Notes under the pieces: generated by a model
What the model was told of the DNA's origin: nothing
Database searches by the model: none
What the model saw: only the letters and a program-made list of their open reading frames with translations
Position numbers and translations under genes: made by a program
Part shown: in pieces, positions 43,101 to 54,254 of the stretch
Position numbering within the stretch: position 1 is the stretch's first letter
Layout: each line of letters starts with the position of its first letter
Source: Nannochloropsis salina CCMP1776
Taxonomy: Eukaryota > Sar > Eustigmatophyceae > Eustigmatales > Monodopsidaceae
Reading direction: 5' to 3'
Length of the DNA stretch: 64,000 nt
Assembly (NCBI GenBank): GCA_004565275.1
Contig: SDOX01000016.1
Coordinates: 903,430-967,429, forward strand

Positions 43101-45920
43101 TTCTCCACGGATCGCCAACCACCCTCCCTCCCTCCCTCCCTCCCTCCCTCCTTCCTTCCTTCCCTCCCTCCCTTCCAGGGCCATTCGAGCTCGCACAGCT
43201 ATCGTTTGACGCAGGCAAGATAGCGAGGGGAGGTCGACTAGTGTGGGAGGCGACAGACTCTGGAAAGAGGGAGGGAGGGAGGGAGGGAGGGAGGGAGGGA
43301 GGGAGGGAAGGGAGGGAGGGAGGGAAGGAAAGGAGGGGGATAAGAGGAGAGAAGCATGCAGGAGAGAGGGCTCTTCCTCTTTCCCTCCCTCTTTTCCTCC
43401 CTCCCTCCCCGTCGCTGTGGCAGGACAGGCAACAGGGGCTTCTGATACCTTCGTTCGATCGCCCCTCCTTCCCTCCCTCCCTCCCTCTCCCCCTCGCTCC
43501 CTCCCTCCTTCCCTCCCTACCTACCTCCTTGTCCTCCGGCGCAGGGAGGCCGCCGAACACAGCAGGACAAGGCAGCTTTCCGAGGCAATGGCTCGCGAAT
43601 TCGGAGGGAGGAGGGTCCATGCGCAATGGCTGTAGACCTGGGAAGATGGAAGGAGGGTGGGAGGGAGGGAGGGGGGGAGGGGAGAAGGAAGGGAGGGATG
43701 AAACGCATTGAGCAGGGAGACGGGTCATTGAGCACGTGACGAGGCCCCAGAACGAGAGAAGAAGGAAGGAAGGAAGGAAGGAAGGAGGGAAGGGAGGGAG
43801 GGAGGGAGAGAGGGGGAGCTGCGTATACCCGAGAGCAATTTGGCCCATGCGTACACTCCAGGCTCCAAGGCCGCCGCTGCGTCCTCCCGACGACACCGGT
43901 AGGCCGCCATGCCCTCCCTCCCTCCCTCCCTCGTCCGCTTCCTCCCTCCTTCCCTCCCTTCCCGCCTCGATGAAGGAGGGGGGGAAGGAGGGAGGGAAGG
44001 AGAAAGGACCTTGCGTTGCAGCTGCCCTCGTAATCGTAGGGTCCAGGCGAGAAAGGCTGAGGGCGGGGGGGAGGAAATTAGAGAGGGAGGGAAGGGGGAA
44101 AATAAGCACTCAAGTGCTGTCTAGAAGGTCAAGGACAGGAGAAGAGGAGCCGGGAGAGGAGGAGGGAGGGAAGGAGGCCAGGAAGGAGGAAGGGACCGAG
44201 GGGAGGAAGCAGGGAGGGAGGGAGGGAGGGGGGGAGGAGGGGTACCGAGGGAGCGATGCCGGTGCTGGGCATTGCAGGGGAGGAGGTAGGGGGCATGGAA
44301 GGGGGAGGTTGAAGGCGAGAAGGAGAGGAACTCCAGGCGCGTCCATAGGCAGCCTCCTAGGGCCTGAGGGAGGGAGGGAGGGAGGGAGGCAGGGAGGAGA
44401 GAGGGAGGGAAGGACCGCAAGAGACTGAATTTTCAAGAGTGTGGAGGTACAGGGGCCAGAGCGATGGGGATGGTCAAGGACGCCTTCCTCCACCTTCCCT
44501 TCCTTCCCTTCCACCGCCTCCGCCTACCCGCACCCGCCTCCTCCTAGCGTCACCTCCAGAGACGCACGCAAGCCCCTCGACGAGCCCCCCCCCCAAGCCT
44601 AGGAGCAGCGTAGCTCGAGCAAAGAGGGCGATGAGGGACCAGGAAGGAGGAGAGGCGAGAACACGCAGGACGACGTACCGAGTCGTCTTCCCGTGTTTGT
44701 GCCCTCCCAACGAATCCGCGGGAGTCGTCATCCTTCCACAAACATCCTCGCCCCTCCCACCCGCCACACACACCCAGTTCCTCCACCACCAGCCATCTTT
44801 TCTTCTCCTTCCTCCTCCTCTCTCCTTCCCTCTCCAGAGCGCTATCGGAGGGAGCGAGTCGACGAGTGAAGACGGGCCACGCCACGAAGCGGAGTCATCC
44901 TCCAGGAGAGGAGGAGGAGGAGGAGGATAGGAGGAGGAGCGTAGGAGGGGTGCGTATTTGCCGTGTTTGTGCCACCCCTGTGGACCGAAAGCGGGAGTCG
45001 TCATCTTCCCTCTTTCTCAATCTGCCCTCCTCCTCCCTCGCTTCCCTCACTCCTCATCTCACTCACCGCCACGACCTTCGAAATCATTCACCCTCGCCAT
45101 ACATGGCACGGCGTCCCCGTCCTTTTCCTCCCTCCCTCCCTCCTCCCCCGCGCTGCCTCTTCTCCCTCCTTCCCCCCCTCCTCCCTCCCTTCCCAGGCGA
45201 GTGCTTCAGGGTGGACATACACCCCCATTGTCGTCTGCGAAGGAAAGGAGAGGGAGGAAGGAGGCGGTCGCATCAACCCTTGTGTGCGCGCCCGACATAC
45301 TGGCGGCCCTTCCTCCCTCCTCCTGCCCTTCCCTCCCTTCTTCCCCTCCCTTCCCCCTCCCACACCGCCAAGCTGACACCTCCAAACAATGCGACACTTC
45401 CTCCCTCCCTCGTTTTTTCCTCCCCGTCCCCTCTTTCTCCCTCCTTCCCTCACCCCATCCCTCCGCCCTCCCCGCCACACACACCCAGTTCTCCACCACC
45501 ATCATTTTCCCTCCCTCCCTCCCTCCCTCCTCCAGCGCCGCTATCGGAGGGAGCTTGTCGACGGTGAAGACGGCACGCACGGAAGCGGTGTCATCCTCCA
45601 AATACAACGACCAGGGCACTCCTCCAGGTTCCCGCATAGGCAGGGGGAGGAAGGCGAGCGACACTTTTTCGGATCTGAGGATGCCGAGCAGTGGCCGGCG
45701 GGGCAATGGAGAGGAGGGGTGGGGGGAGGAGGAGGAGAAGGAGGAGGAGGAGGAGAAGGAGGAGGAGGAGGAGGAGGAGGAGGAGAAGGAGGAGGAGGAG
45801 GAGGTGAAGGAGGAGGAGGAGGTCGATTGCAAAATGGAAGCGATGGTCAAAGTCTCAGCCCCAGGCCCTCCGCTTCCATGTGTCTGCGGGGCATGGACGC
45901 TGTGCTCAGGGCAATGGACG
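40157..45920 (-). CDS. Candidate multi-exon gene with OB-fold-like exons and internal duplications (tentative)
   Basis: I cannot give a complete exon chain. Minus-strand blocks with coding character, 5' to 3': about 45540-45630 (SLYLEDDTASVRAVFTVDKL); 43530-43640 (PSEFASHCLGKLPCPAVFGG, donor GTAGGT); about 43185-43255 (LSPPTLVDLPSLSCLRQTIA); about 42950-43000 (FQPCAVVGWLASG); about 42830-42890 (LRIWDQTGQVDLLFVYK); about 42350-42400 (FPGCHVLDALASG); about 42205-42265 (ALDQTGTVALLLLCIRN); about 41465-41560 (TWEVQCVVDDGTGQANALAD); about 41020-41105 (LAVQLLHLKPARRRRLEREL); 40900-41000 (GEWLWAELFRDPAEGARRL, donor GTAGGT); about 40670-40840 (HIPVWGGYEAAHGLAAVRSG); and 40157 to about 40510, ending LRKLPG. 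The strands DQTGxVxLL and VDDGTGQA are typical of OB folds in single-strand DNA binding proteins such as CTC1 or RPA; a CTC1-like telomere protein is possible but unproven. Confidence 0.35.
45727..45822. repeat. (GGA)n tract
   Basis: GAG/GGA triplets with a few GAA steps over nearly 100 bases. On the minus strand it would encode poly-Ser or lie in an intron. Confidence 0.9.
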
Positions 45921-46816
45921 GGAACGCGATGAAATAGGTGGCCCGGTGAGCGTGTGCATTTCGCAACGTGAGGCGATGGGAAGGTCGGGGAGGTTGGGGG
46001 GCGCCGGGGAGCTAAGGCCACGAACGAAATTTCGAGAAGAAACAAAAACATGCAGAAAGCTTTGCTGATCGAGCTATCCCGAGAGGGAGAGAGCGTCGGG
46101 GCGGAATGATGGGCGCACGGCGGAAGAAAATAGACAAGTATGGGGCAAGAAGAGTGGGGGAACAGGATGGTGCCAGGAGAGGTATCGTCCCCAGAAAAAA
46201 TGCAATGCCCGACAAAAGAAACTTAATTCCATTGACACGATTCCTGCAATCCACGCACCATGTCTTCAAACACGCTCTTGCACGTCGAAATCTCCCTGCC
46301 AGGGCATTTTGTGACGTCGGAAATTGCCCATCCTCCATCATCGTCTTGTTGGCCGTCACAACGAGCACTGATCAGAAAAAAATCGGGCTTGTCCGTAGGC
46401 CGGCCGCTCCAAGCATACGCCTGTCATGCATCGCGACATGGGTGCGATGTCCGAACAGCCAGATTTTCTTCCTATACGTGTTGTCAAGTACAAGTTAGAT
46501 TGTGCGTCTGTTGTTTTCTTGGCGACGGACCGAAAGCAGGCAATGCGAGACTCGCTAAAGCGAATGTAACGTGCCCGCGACATGTTATAAATCGTCCCGG
46601 GCGGCCCAACCTGGATCAAGCTGTCCGCTACTAGCAGGCGATATATTTTTCAGACATGATGCGCAAATTGCGTCGGACGGTTGGGTGATTGGGGTCTGAT
46701 TGCAGATTATGCCTATCTACGAAATACAGCCAACCTCCTGCCTCCTGTGTGCACATTGTATAAGAAAGCCATGAGCCCATCTCTCATACACAATGTGTTC
46801 CTTCAGGTCCATTCCC
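45921..46816. other. Intergenic
   Basis: AT-richer, no recognisable gene; contains the promoter of the methyltransferase gene to the right. Confidence 0.5.
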
Positions 46817-48090
46817 ATGGCAGATCATCCTCCTGCAAGAAGAAGATGGGCACTTCTGCGACGAGCCGTCCGTAATGCATCCAATAAAGCCCCTTTGTCC
46901 TCCCCTGTCCCATCTTCACCCTCGCCTCACCTGCCCTCCCGACGGGACGAATTTGAAACGTACACAGTACCCTCACCATGCGCGTGTTTTGCCGACATGA
47001 CACTCTCCATCCCTCTTATACGCCCTCATTGCTCCAAGCGCTCTACGTCATGGGCAGCTCTGGTATCGCATCGTCCTGAGTATGCTGGCGTGGATAACAC
47101 AGGCAACGTGTTAATTTGGCCAGCGGAGAAAGCCTTAATGTCTCTACTGCTGTCAGAATGTAAGTCTTGAAGCGGAGCGTGTCACCACGTCCACTTGCTT
47201 TGTGTCGACGGTGCTGGATCAACAAAAGAGGCGGCCCAAGATGAATTTGAATTCGTGTCCTCCTGTGTCGGTTCTCTTCCCCGAGACCACGTCGGGGATT
47301 AACGGGGAGTATCCCTTCCCCTCCCACGGTGTAAAATGCTCACTCCACCGTGCACGCAGTCCGACACCACAGGTTTCCCGACTCGCACACGCCCCAGCGC
47401 GTCCTCGAAGTCGGCGCCGGGTGCTCGGGGCTGGCAGGCATGGGGCTAGCTTTGTTGTGGACCGACAGCCACGACCGTTCCCAACATTCCCCACGAAACT
47501 TCTGTGGAGGTTGCCCTTCGACCGTTAACGTTAGGGCAGCTGCCTTGACAACGTCGCTGCCCGGGCCTGGAGCAAGTAGTAGTTCCTCCTCTTCTTCCTC
47601 CCTTCCCTCCCTCCCGCCTTGCCCTCCGCCCTCCTTCCCGCCCCCCTACACGGTCTGCCTCACCGACGGCCATTCGGCTTGCGTTTCTTCCCTCCGTCGA
47701 TGCCTGGAACGCAACCAAGCGAGATTTCCCCCCCACGTCTCCGTCCAAGCGCATCAGCTCTTGTGGACCGACAGCCTTGGTTCCCCTCCGAACCTTCTAG
47801 AAGGTCACAAGCCGGCGTCCTTCGACCTCATTGTGGGAGCGGACGTGCTGTTTTTCGAACGCTTCCATGACGCCTTGCTCAAGACATTGTCCCTGTATGT
47901 AAACCCGGCGGGGGGCGAGGTGTGGCTCCTCCAGCCTTCTCGAGGGGGGTCTCTGGAGAGGTTCGTGAGCCGGTCCCAGGAACACGGCGGGTGGGAGGCC
48001 TCCCACACGAATGTGGTAGGCCACCGGCACAGCCCCGACACGGACGCTCTGGTCCTACTCAAGCTCCGACGACGTCAGGGTTCTCCTTGA
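46817..48090 (+). CDS. CAMKMT: Calmodulin-lysine N-methyltransferase, 2 exons
   Basis: Join 46817-47159, 47360-48090; donor GTAAGT, acceptor GCAG, phase 1, 357 residues. The family trimethylates a lysine of calmodulin using S-adenosylmethionine. Exon 1 has RRRWALLRRAV near the start and ends GVDNTGNVLIWPAEKALMSL, matching the family's F-N-N-T-G-N-V-x-x-W-P-S/A-E block. Exon 2 opens with the SAM-binding motif I, RVLEVGAGCSGLAG, then CLTDGH (motif with the acidic ribose ligand), FDLIVGADVLFFERFHDALL (family: FD-x4-AD-C-L-F) and a C-terminal strand ending LVLLKL. Between GLAG and LTDG there are about 75 residues where homologues have about ten; the insert is Ser/Pro-rich and looks like an intron tract that is read through. 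It converges with the RING-CH gene. Confidence 0.88.
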
Positions 48091-48720
48091 CACCCAAAAT
48101 GCCAGCGGGCGGGGGCTGGAGAGGGAGCAGGGCGCCCAGTAGGTGATGAATAGGCCGTCGCGAAACACGCTACTGAGAGAGAAACGATCCTTCTTTTGCC
48201 CCGCCTTGCTATAAAGAAAGCACTCGCCGCCTTTGGGTGGGATTGCTCCTGGCCACCAGGGCCTTTCCCTTCCTGTCGTGTCTCCTCCTCGTGTGAGAGA
48301 AAATTTTAAAAAAGACATGTAGCAACAAGTCAAAGAAAAAAAATAAAAAACCGACTTTTCCTGTGCCTGTGCGCTCCCCCTCCGTCCATGCACGGTATAA
48401 AATGTTAGGGTTCTGTATGGGCCGTCCACTCAAGTGGTTTCCTGCACACCCCTGTGTCCTTCGTCACGACGATTCTCCACCTCGTCTCCCTACCCTCGTC
48501 CCGTTCCCATCACTCATGAGACGCCCTGAGAAGCCCTTCCGCCCATTAAAGGGCAGCTGTATAGATCCTGTCACACACGTGACGACTAGACACTCTTTTC
48601 CTCCTTTCGTGCCTCCCTCCCTCCCTCCCTCCCTCCCTCCCTCCCTCGTTCCCATCCTCTTCCTCTCTTTCCCGTCTGCCCCAGCCGGCGCGTCCCGATC
48701 CGATCCGCCCAAGCGCTTCT
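48091..48720. other. Convergent 3' spacer
   Basis: Shared 3' flank of the methyltransferase (+) and RING-CH (-) genes. It has an A-rich run near 48330-48352 and a (CCCT)n tract at about 48615-48647; no gene seen. Confidence 0.6.
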
Positions 48721-51597
48721 TCATTCCTGCTTTTGCCCTTCTCCCCCTCCTCGCCCCCCCATCCTTTCCTCTTGCCCGTAATGGTTCCGTAACTCCACAC
48801 CGACCAGGTACACGTCGTCTCGGAGTTTGTCGTGCAAATGCCGAAAGCCCGAGTGGAGCCCCCGGGCACCGTACACGCTCAGTCGCCATAGGAGGTAGGC
48901 CACATACACCATCCGCTTCAACCCTGCGATCATGTAAAGGACGAGGCTGACATAGGCATCCCGCTCCTGTTCTTGCGCATGCCAGGCAGGAGCCAGGACT
49001 CGAAGGAGGAAGCGGGGGAGGAAGCGGGGAAGGGCGGGGTGGAGGGGGGCGGGAAGCACCACGTGGCGCAGGTACAGGTAACCGAGCCTCTCCACGCTCT
49101 TGCTGAAAAAGTAGGGAGGAAGGAGGAGTGAGAGGAAGAGGCAAATGACGGGGAGGACGACGTGGCGCAAGGTCCAGGCAAAGTCCAAGTTCCAAAAACC
49201 GTTGGCCCCGACGCGTTCAAATTTCCGTTTCCAGGGGTGGTCGTTGCCGAGCAGGCCAAGCAGGAGGCAGCGGACCGATATTTTCAAAAATACCAGCCCC
49301 AAAACCCAGGCCTCGTAGAGGGGGATCAAAGGCGTCTCGTCCATGGGCACGCGGGCGGGGAGGATGACGGCGAGCTCGAAGAGGAGGCCGACCAGGAGGG
49401 GGAGGAGGAGGAGCCAGAGGGCGAGGAGGAGGGCGGCTTGGCCTGCCCGGAGGAGGGGCAAGCGGAGGGGCTGAAGGAGGGGGAGGAGGTGGTGGAGGGC
49501 AGAGAGGGCACGGGCAAGGGCAGACTTCCTCTGCCCCACGACCGCAATAACCCTTCCCCCGCCCTCCCCCCCGCCCTCGCCCCCGCCTTGTCGCACGCCG
49601 TCGATGCCGGGCTCTCCCTCGGGCATCGCCTGGGGTCCCTGCCCCACCCGCCCCCGCCCTCCCTCCCTCCCTCCCCCCCGCCTTCCCCCTCCCAGACCCT
49701 TGGTCCACGCCGCACTCAGCCCGTACAAAAGCAGGACCCCCACGGCCATGTTGTACATGTCATGGCCCGCAGGAGCCCCCATTTGACGCAAACAGGCTCG
49801 TCCCAACCGAACCGGCATCTGCAGGACCAAGGCGGAGAGGACGAAGGTCCCCACGCCCACCGAGAGGCAGAGGAAAGCGACCCGGAGGTGAAAGTGCTTC
49901 GGCCTTCCCCCTGCGCCTTGGTCGGGTTGGAGGGAGGGAGGGAGGAGAACGGGGAAGGGACGGTTGGGGTCAGGTCCGATTCTCCGACCGCCCTCCCGCC
50001 CTCCTTCCACCCCTCCCTCGACCCCGCCCTCCCCAAGCCTCCCTCCTCCCCTCCATGCTTGCTCTTCCGGGGCCTGGGGCATGTCCCCATCGAGGAGGGA
50101 GGGGCCCAGGTGGAGGGAGCGACAGAGGCAGGCAAAGCCGTTTTCCACCAGGAAGCGGATCCAGGTGCGGAGCTGAATCCGGTCGAGGAGGAGGGGGAGG
50201 GCGATGTGGAAGACGAGGAGCTCGACGGGAAGCTGAAGTTCCGTGTAGAAGGGGAGGGAGGACGGGGAGGGGGAGGAGGAAGGGAGGAATGTGAGGTGGA
50301 GGGGTGAGGGAGGGGGGAGGTGGAGGAGGAGGGAGGGGGGAGGAGGAAGAAAATGACCGAGACGGACGGGGAGGTAGATGGCGAGGAGGAGGAGCGGGAT
50401 GTAGAGGCACAACACCGCATGCAAAAGCCGCTTCAGGTGCTGCACAGGCGNNNNNNNNNNNNNNNNNNNNNNNNNNNNNNNNNNNNNNNNNNNNNNNNNN
50501 NNNNNNNNNNNNNNNNNNNNNNNNNNNNNNNNNNNNNNNNNNNNNNNNNNCCTCTCCGTCTCCTCCCAGCACGCCTCCTCCTCCTCCTTCCCATCCTGCT
50601 TCCCTTCCTCCCCCCCCCCCCACCCCCCCCCACTCCCCTCCCCCCCGTCCTCCCTGCCTCCGCCCGCTCCCCATTCACTTGCACCCCTCGGTTTCTTCTC
50701 CGCCCCTCCACCCGCCCCCCATCCCCTCCCTCGGTCCCTCCCTCCCGCCCTCCTTCCCCATCCCCTTCGAATCCGCCGCACGAGCCCTAGGACCCGATCC
50801 CGCAGGCTCAGGGCCGTCAAACTCAGCAAGACAATGCCCACGCACAACGCCACGCCGCCCAGACAGGTCCAGAGAAAACGCCCTCCCGTTTCCACGGCCC
50901 CGCCTTCCACCCTCATCAACCTCCCCACCACTCCGTCGAGCACCTCTTCAACCTCCTCCCAGCTGGTCGCAAAAAACAATTGGAACGCCCCCTGTGTCAC
51001 ATAGGGCAGAACACCCAGCCACAACCACGACAGCGCGCCCCCCTTGACGAGCCGAGGGACAAAAACTGCCCCTTTTCGCATCACTCCTTGCACCATCTCC
51101 CACGAGGTCAACTGGCCCGGAGCCCCCGGCGCGTACAAGGCCGTGAAGGCAAAGGAAGCCCCGCACAGTTCACATTTCTTGGACGTGTTGCTGGACGCCT
51201 GCAGCCATTGCATCAAACAGTCCTGGTGCACGTGCTTGATGGAGCCGCGGCACAGGCAAGGGTGGTAAAGTGGGCGGCCCTCGGTCGGTTCGGCTTCAGT
51301 ATGACACACGCGACACACAGCGTCTTCCTCCTTCCCCTTTCCCTTGTCCACATCCATTTGTTGCAATTCCCCGAAACCCGACACGCTGGCATCTTCACTC
51401 AATATTGAGGTGCCTTGCTGGGCGGATCCGTCAGCCAATGTGTTTGTGTCGGGGGAAAGGACGGCGCATTGGGATGCTTCAGGCATTGGAGATGCAGGGG
51501 TGGCTATCTCCTCGGAGAAGTGATCACCAGGATCACTTGAGGGCCGCATGCCCCCATTTCGGGTGACATGATGCGGGCTGGTAGGGGAGGAGGACAT
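48721..51597 (-). CDS. RING-CH (MARCH/Doa10-type) membrane E3 ubiquitin ligase, with gap
   Basis: One frame from the ATG at 51597 (the frame also extends to an upstream TTG). The RING-CH finger is at residues 95-145 with ligands Cys95, Cys98, Cys114, Cys116, His124, Cys127, Cys142 and Cys145 in C4HC3 order (CRVCHTE..., CLCRGSIKHVHQDCL, CELC). It is followed by a family-like LYAPGAP segment and then many hydrophobic helices spread over the remaining 800 residues, as in MARCH6/Doa10 proteins that ubiquitinate ER proteins for degradation. Acidic and Gly-rich loops separate the helices. A 100-N gap (50451-50550) lies in a loop, so frame continuity across it is assumed. The last 60 residues are soluble and basic, ending in a Gly/Glu tail. 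The first 47 bases of the coding sequence are part of the large tandem duplication. Confidence 0.85.
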   Translation of the reverse strand: MSSSPTSPHHVTRNGGMRPSSDPGDHFSEEIATPASPMPEASQCAVLSPDTNTLADGSAQQGTSILSEDASVSGFGELQQMDVDKGKGKEEDAVCRVCHTEAEPTEGRPLYHPCLCRGSIKHVHQDCLMQWLQASSNTSKKCELCGASFAFTALYAPGAPGQLTSWEMVQGVMRKGAVFVPRLVKGGALSWLWLGVLPYVTQGAFQLFFATSWEEVEEVLDGVVGRLMRVEGGAVETGGRFLWTCLGGVALCVGIVLLSLTALSLRDRVLGLVRRIRRGWGRRAGGRDRGRGWGAGGGAEKKPRGASEWGAGGGREDGGEGSGGGWGGGEEGKQDGKEEEEACWEETERXXXXXXXXXXXXXXXXXXXXXXXXXXXXXXXXXXPVQHLKRLLHAVLCLYIPLLLLAIYLPVRLGHFLPPPPSLLLHLPPPSPLHLTFLPSSSPSPSSLPFYTELQLPVELLVFHIALPLLLDRIQLRTWIRFLVENGFACLCRSLHLGPSLLDGDMPQAPEEQAWRGGGRLGEGGVEGGVEGGREGGRRIGPDPNRPFPVLLPPSLQPDQGAGGRPKHFHLRVAFLCLSVGVGTFVLSALVLQMPVRLGRACLRQMGAPAGHDMYNMAVGVLLLYGLSAAWTKGLGGGRRGGGREGGRGRVGQGPQAMPEGEPGIDGVRQGGGEGGGEGGGRVIAVVGQRKSALARALSALHHLLPLLQPLRLPLLRAGQAALLLALWLLLLPLLVGLLFELAVILPARVPMDETPLIPLYEAWVLGLVFLKISVRCLLLGLLGNDHPWKRKFERVGANGFWNLDFAWTLRHVVLPVICLFLSLLLPPYFFSKSVERLGYLYLRHVVLPAPLHPALPRFLPRFLLRVLAPAWHAQEQERDAYVSLVLYMIAGLKRMVYVAYLLWRLSVYGARGLHSGFRHLHDKLRDDVYLVGVELRNHYGQEERMGGRGGGEGQKQE
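50451..50550. other. Assembly gap (100 N)
   Basis: Within the RING-CH gene; true length unknown. Confidence 0.95.
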
Positions 51598-54254
51598 TGA
51601 GAAACCTGTGGTGGAGTATACGAGTCGTTCGGTGCGTGAATGGGGGTGAGAAAAGAGTGGCAATGCAAAACCTAGGGGGAGCTATGGAAGCTTCCCGGTC
51701 GTCACGCTGACGAGAGAGCAGGAGCACACTTAGGGCCTGGTTCAACAGCAAGCTTCGATTGCTTCTCGAACCTATGAACCTTGATAGAGGGGGCTCAAAA
51801 CATTGTTACTCTCTCTGTCAGTGGCATGGCGTGGGAGACGATGGTGACTGTCTAAGACGGTTCCTGAAAATGAGCAGCACAGTGCTCCAAAGCGTCTGCG
51901 CAGACATGTCAGTGCAAGAGGGGGCATGCTGCCGTACCACTCAAATTATGAGCTAGCACAGACCGCAACTTCAGGAAGCAGGCAATATACTTTGGATCAA
52001 ATTTCTCATATTACGTGGGCGTACATTATGTTACATAGCCTCGAAAGGCTTTGTCTTTGCGCCGATTACTTGCGTCGGAGCAACGGAGACGATTAACTTT
52101 TTTTGGAGACGCACAAATAGGCCCGTTTAAATCAGTTTCTTCATTGTATACTCTCAGAGGAGGACGGTACACCTTTCCCTAGCACGATACAAGCAGCATA
52201 TTTTAAGATGAGTGTCGCAGGACGGGCATAAAAAAGAATAGCACGGTAGCTTAAGGCAATAGCCATCCCGGTGACGTGTGCCGTCGCCTCAGACAAGCGT
52301 GAGCTAAAGCTGCATGCCCGCATCAAGTCGGTTGCAAAGTTTGCTTCTCTATTAGGGTATAATTACTTCCTGCGTATCACGCTTATGCATGGAAAATTTG
52401 AGTCAGAAATTCACGGTTCTCCTGTGTGTCGTTGTTGTTGATGCCCGCTTCAGAGATTGACGGACAACCCTGCGGAAAATGTACCACAAAGAAAATGTAC
52501 CACAAAGAAAGATCTCTATCTCTGTCGAACGAAGATTCTTGGGCTTGCGAGGATCTGACCACTGCAGTCATTTGGATCACACCTTAAGTCATTTCAGGCA
52601 CTGTACATAGGGGACATCCCCTACACCTTGAGCTTTTGGTGATCTCACTCCAGCCCCATAGTTCCTTCCATGTGCCATTTTGGTTCATGTACTGCCTTTT
52701 CCACCCTCTGTGTGCCTTATGCTATGCAAAAGTCGTCCCTACGTTTTACTTATTCTCTCGCGTCCTGTTGGTGGCTACCCTGCCTCTCTATCAGCGCGCG
52801 TCACCCGAGCTCCTTGCCGGAATATCTCATTCACTGTTGCAACCACTCAAAAGGGTTTGGCTTTAGTTTTCGCATTTACTATATTTTGGCCGGGCTTTCT
52901 TTTGGATCGAAGGTGTAAAACAAATTTCCGTAAAAATATGAGGCATCCACTCCCTACGCCGACTGATTTGATGCGAGTCCGAACAAGTACTCGTCCATTC
53001 ATCGATGCCTTATTCATTCGACGATATCTACACATGCGAATATATCGACACGACATGATAACTTAATTTTCTACTCAAATTGAAGTAAAATAGGGAGACG
53101 CCGTTGGAAAGATTGTCGAACTAGGTGTTTCTCGGGAAAACTTTAACACGTGAATGCAGGGAATGAAGCTTTGCCGAGATGTCATTTCCATCCGAATTTT
53201 GGCATCTTTAATTGAATAGCACACCTATTAGCCTCACGATATAGAGCTTCAATTATATCAAACATCATGGGTAAGGCTTGGGCTTTTACCTCATGTAATT
53301 CAAACTTTGAGACGGATTTAAACGGTCACTGGGCTCTGTCTCCACTCTCGGCAACTCTAAAGCTTACCGTGCAACCTACGACGTGTCAACAGACACTCCC
53401 TTCAAATGACAGTCAAATACATCAGGCCCACGATATAGAGCATCACTTGTATGACATATGAAGGGCAAGGTTTTTCCTAACTTCAAGTAATTCAAATTTC
53501 AAAACGAAGGGATTTAGACGTTAGCTCTGTTTCCTTCTCTGGGCCGCGGGCGAGAATTCCGTTGAATCTATGTTGAGTTCCTCTCGACAGCCGTTTCAAG
53601 GCATAGGGTTGGTATGATTGGTTCTAAAGAATTCTGTATGGAATTTGTGGCTTTCAGTATGATGGGAATGGACGGTGACAGAGCTCACTTCTACCTCCGT
53701 CCCCCCGTTCGCCTTCGAACTTGTCCTGAGCGGTTTCTTTCAAACCACTGGCTTCTGCTCCTCCTCGCTCCAAGTGCTCGTTTTAGGGACTCCGATCCTG
53801 CCTCTAATCGTACCTACTTAGCCAGTAAACACCCATGGTTGTGTGTGTGTCCTACCATTGTCCTATGTTGTCCTACCATACAAAGATGTGCCTCTGCCGA
53901 CGTCGTAGTGTATAGACCAGCTTGCGTATTTCCCTGTGACCCCCTTACTCAAAGTTCCAAGAGGTGCACTTTGTCGCGGATTAATCAATGGCAGAGGTAA
54001 TCTGTGTCTCTCTCTCTCTTGATGCAACATGTTGTGTGATGCGTACCTTTGTAGACTCATAAGTCAACAGTGAATGCTCAGGATGTTTACGATCCTCGTC
54101 CATGATTAGCCACACACATGGGATATGTTTAGCGGTCTCTCAACTGTCTTGTCGTGTGCAAAGTACCCATCCATATGGATAATAAATACAACATCGCTAT
54201 AAAACAGACGTCTGTATACTCTTTCGTCCACTGATCACTTATCAACGCCTAGTC
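51598..54254. other. Upstream region between RING-CH (-) and lipoxygenase 1 (+)
   Basis: 2.66 kb, AT-rich, with only short chance frames. An imperfect internal repeat of about 85 bp occurs at about 53234-53325 and 53430-53515 (shared CACGATATAGAGC start and TTTAGACG-like end). A TATA box precedes the lipoxygenase. Confidence 0.7.
54198..54204 (+). promoter_or_regulatory. TATA box of lipoxygenase copy 1
   Basis: TATAAAA, 51 bp before the ATG, within a short AT-rich leader; identical in copy B. Confidence 0.6.

Noticed and set aside
43066-44109. 347-codon minus-strand ORF
   Set aside because: Mostly simple-repeat translation (Ser-Leu-Pro-Pro runs); kept only the blocks with splice signals.
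53614-54000. 128-codon + ORF upstream of each lipoxygenase
   Set aside because: Identical in both copies simply because the DNA is duplicated; no codon bias and no family match.
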